The position numbers and the translations under genes are program-made. Positions 4,230-5,316 of a DNA stretch of 5,316 nt are shown here, one piece after another (the stretch's first letter is position 1; every line of letters starts with the position of its first letter). The stretch covers positions 1 through 5,316 of the forward strand of contig JABFST010000396.1 of the NCBI GenBank assembly GCA_013140465.1, given 5' to 3'. Below the pieces are notes generated by a model. The model ran no database searches and was not told where the DNA came from. It was given only the letters and a program-made list of their open reading frames with translations. The DNA comes from Methylococcaceae bacterium (GTDB lineage: Bacteria > Pseudomonadota > Gammaproteobacteria > Methylococcales > Methylomonadaceae).

Positions 4230-5316
4230 ATGTTGCGCAGCCAAAAGTATTTATCCTCCTTATTGGGGATCATCGGACTCGTATTGAGCGTGTCTTTCAG
4301 TATTCCCCTGTATGCTGCTGTTGCACCCTTGCAAATCAACACGGCGGCTTACAACAAAACCCAACACCAACTGACTGTTACCATAAGCGTCAGTGGCACA
4401 CCCTCGGGGCAACTGACTGTGCTGCACAGTGACGGCGGCATTTTAGCCCGCGCAGCGGCTAGCAAAACCCAAACCTTTAACATTGCACTTGCCCAACTGG
4501 GGCAGGTGCCGTGTCAGGTTGAGGTGCAACTGGGCAAAGCCAGCGTCAGCAAAGCCGTGGCGGGTGCTTCTGCCGAATGCGCCAAAGTGCCTAGTTGTAA
4601 AATCTTAAGCCCCGCCACAGGTACACAGCTTAAAGCCAACACCGATGTAGACTTTAAGGCATCTGCCAAACTGACCGACAGCAAAGCCAAGCCCTTGGTG
4701 TACGAATGGGATTTTAGTGGCGGCGTTATGGGCGAAGACCAGATTCGCAATGCCATAAACAGCACTTACAAACGCCCCAGCGACTTACAAACCAAGGTTA
4801 AGTTTGTGCGTGACAACAGCAGCTACCGTGTGCGCTTTATTGCCACCGATGCGCTTAAACGCCGTTGCGAATCGGCAATAGACATCACTGTCGGCACTGC
4901 CCCTAGCGGTTTGCCCGCCAAAGTTGGCGAACAAGCCGCCCCTACGCGCGGTAATGCAATGCCCGATGCGCAAAAATGGGTGGTCATTCCCTTTCAAGAA
5001 TGGACGATGCAGCACTTCACCGACATGCGGGTGCTGCCTAACGGCTACATCTCGTTTGATCCTTTAATCAACAACATCAACGCCTATTTGTTTGAAAAAG
5101 GCAGTGTCGGCGTTGATAAGCCCCGATTTGTCACCAATGACGAAATGGCCTTGCACTATTCGGCGGCAGCAAACCCCCAAGACCCCGTTGGGGCAAACTC
5201 GATCAATTCCACTAGCCAAAACTGGCCGTTAAATGCCGACGTGACGAAAGCTTCGCCACTCATGAAGGCCAGCGTGCAAAAGTCCGATGTGTGGGAAACC
5301 GATTTTCGCCCCTCAA
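4230..5316 (+). CDS. Exported protein with PKD/Ig-like segment, 3'-truncated
   Basis: An ATG with a good Shine-Dalgarno opens a frame that stays open for 362 codons to the right edge, so the C-terminus is missing. Residues 1-30 are a typical Sec signal peptide: positive R3/K6, a hydrophobic core LLGIIGLVLSVSF, and cleavage probably after A29 or A30 in PLYAAVA. The mature part begins with a beta-rich segment (LQINTAAYNKTQHQLTVTIS), then a PKD/Ig-like region at about 120-222 with CKILSPATG, YEWDFSGG, VRFIATD and IDITVG. Next comes a linker (about 223-245) and a region with WVVIPFQEWTMQHFTDMRVL and NGYISFDPLINN. Cysteines at 95, 117, 123 and 213 could form disulfides in the periplasm or outside the cell. 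No CxxCH heme site, lipobox or catalytic motif is visible. The family of the C-terminal part is not recognised. It lies 186 nt after the GAF gene and carries its own ribosome site, so it may or may not be co-transcribed. Confidence 0.85.
   Translation, partial: MLRSQKYLSSLLGIIGLVLSVSFSIPLYAAVAPLQINTAAYNKTQHQLTVTISVSGTPSGQLTVLHSDGGILARAAASKTQTFNIALAQLGQVPCQVEVQLGKASVSKAVAGASAECAKVPSCKILSPATGTQLKANTDVDFKASAKLTDSKAKPLVYEWDFSGGVMGEDQIRNAINSTYKRPSDLQTKVKFVRDNSSYRVRFIATDALKRRCESAIDITVGTAPSGLPAKVGEQAAPTRGNAMPDAQKWVVIPFQEWTMQHFTDMRVLPNGYISFDPLINNINAYLFEKGSVGVDKPRFVTNDEMALHYSAAANPQDPVGANSINSTSQNWPLNADVTKASPLMKASVQKSDVWETDFRPS

Overview
The window reads as chromosomal DNA of a Gram-negative proteobacterium, most likely a gammaproteobacterium. 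This rests on a type I-secreted RTX protein, a NasT-like ANTAR regulator, a good sigma-54 promoter and an exported protein with a Sec signal peptide. A methanotroph-like (Methylococcales) origin is a guess from overall style and is not shown by the sequence. There are no rRNA, tRNA or CRISPR features, and no intact transposase.

Layout. (1) Positions 2-1645 (+) hold the C-terminal 547 residues of a large RTX protein, cut by the left edge; the gene has no start in the window. (2) Just 23 bp past its stop lies a 175-bp nested palindromic element (1669-1843). It has an outer 20+12-bp inverted repeat, an 18-bp inner hairpin preceded by GTAG, and two smaller hairpins, and looks like a MITE or REP-type mobile repeat. 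(3) Positions 1894-2188 (-) are a hicB-family antitoxin gene broken by an internal out-of-frame deletion, with no hicA beside it. (4) Positions 2189-2533 are a regulatory intergenic region. It carries a TGGTGC/GCACCA dyad, a sigma-54 (-24/-12) promoter, and an 18-bp perfect palindrome followed by a T-tract in the presumed leader. (5) Positions 2534-3103 (+) encode a NasT-like pseudo-receiver/ANTAR RNA-binding antiterminator whose phospho-acceptor Asp is Asn. (6) Positions 3120-4043 (+) encode a protein made of three tandem GAF-like modules, 16 nt downstream and probably in the same operon. (7) Positions 4044-4229 hold a weak minus-strand coding-like remnant and the ribosome binding site of the next gene. 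(8) Positions 4230 to the right edge (+) are the first 362 codons of an exported protein with a signal peptide, four cysteines and a PKD/Ig-like segment; it runs out of the window.

The most interesting unit is the two-gene cassette at 2413-4043. In classical nitrate assimilation, NasT is held by the nitrate sensor NasS and released to bind leader RNA and prevent termination. Here a NasT-like protein that probably cannot be phosphorylated sits beside a triple-GAF protein instead of NasS, behind a sigma-54 promoter and a terminator-like leader hairpin. The inference is a ligand-sensing, protein-sequestration antitermination switch with a GAF sensor replacing NasS. The ligand and the target RNA are unknown, and the downstream exported-protein gene is only a possible target by proximity.
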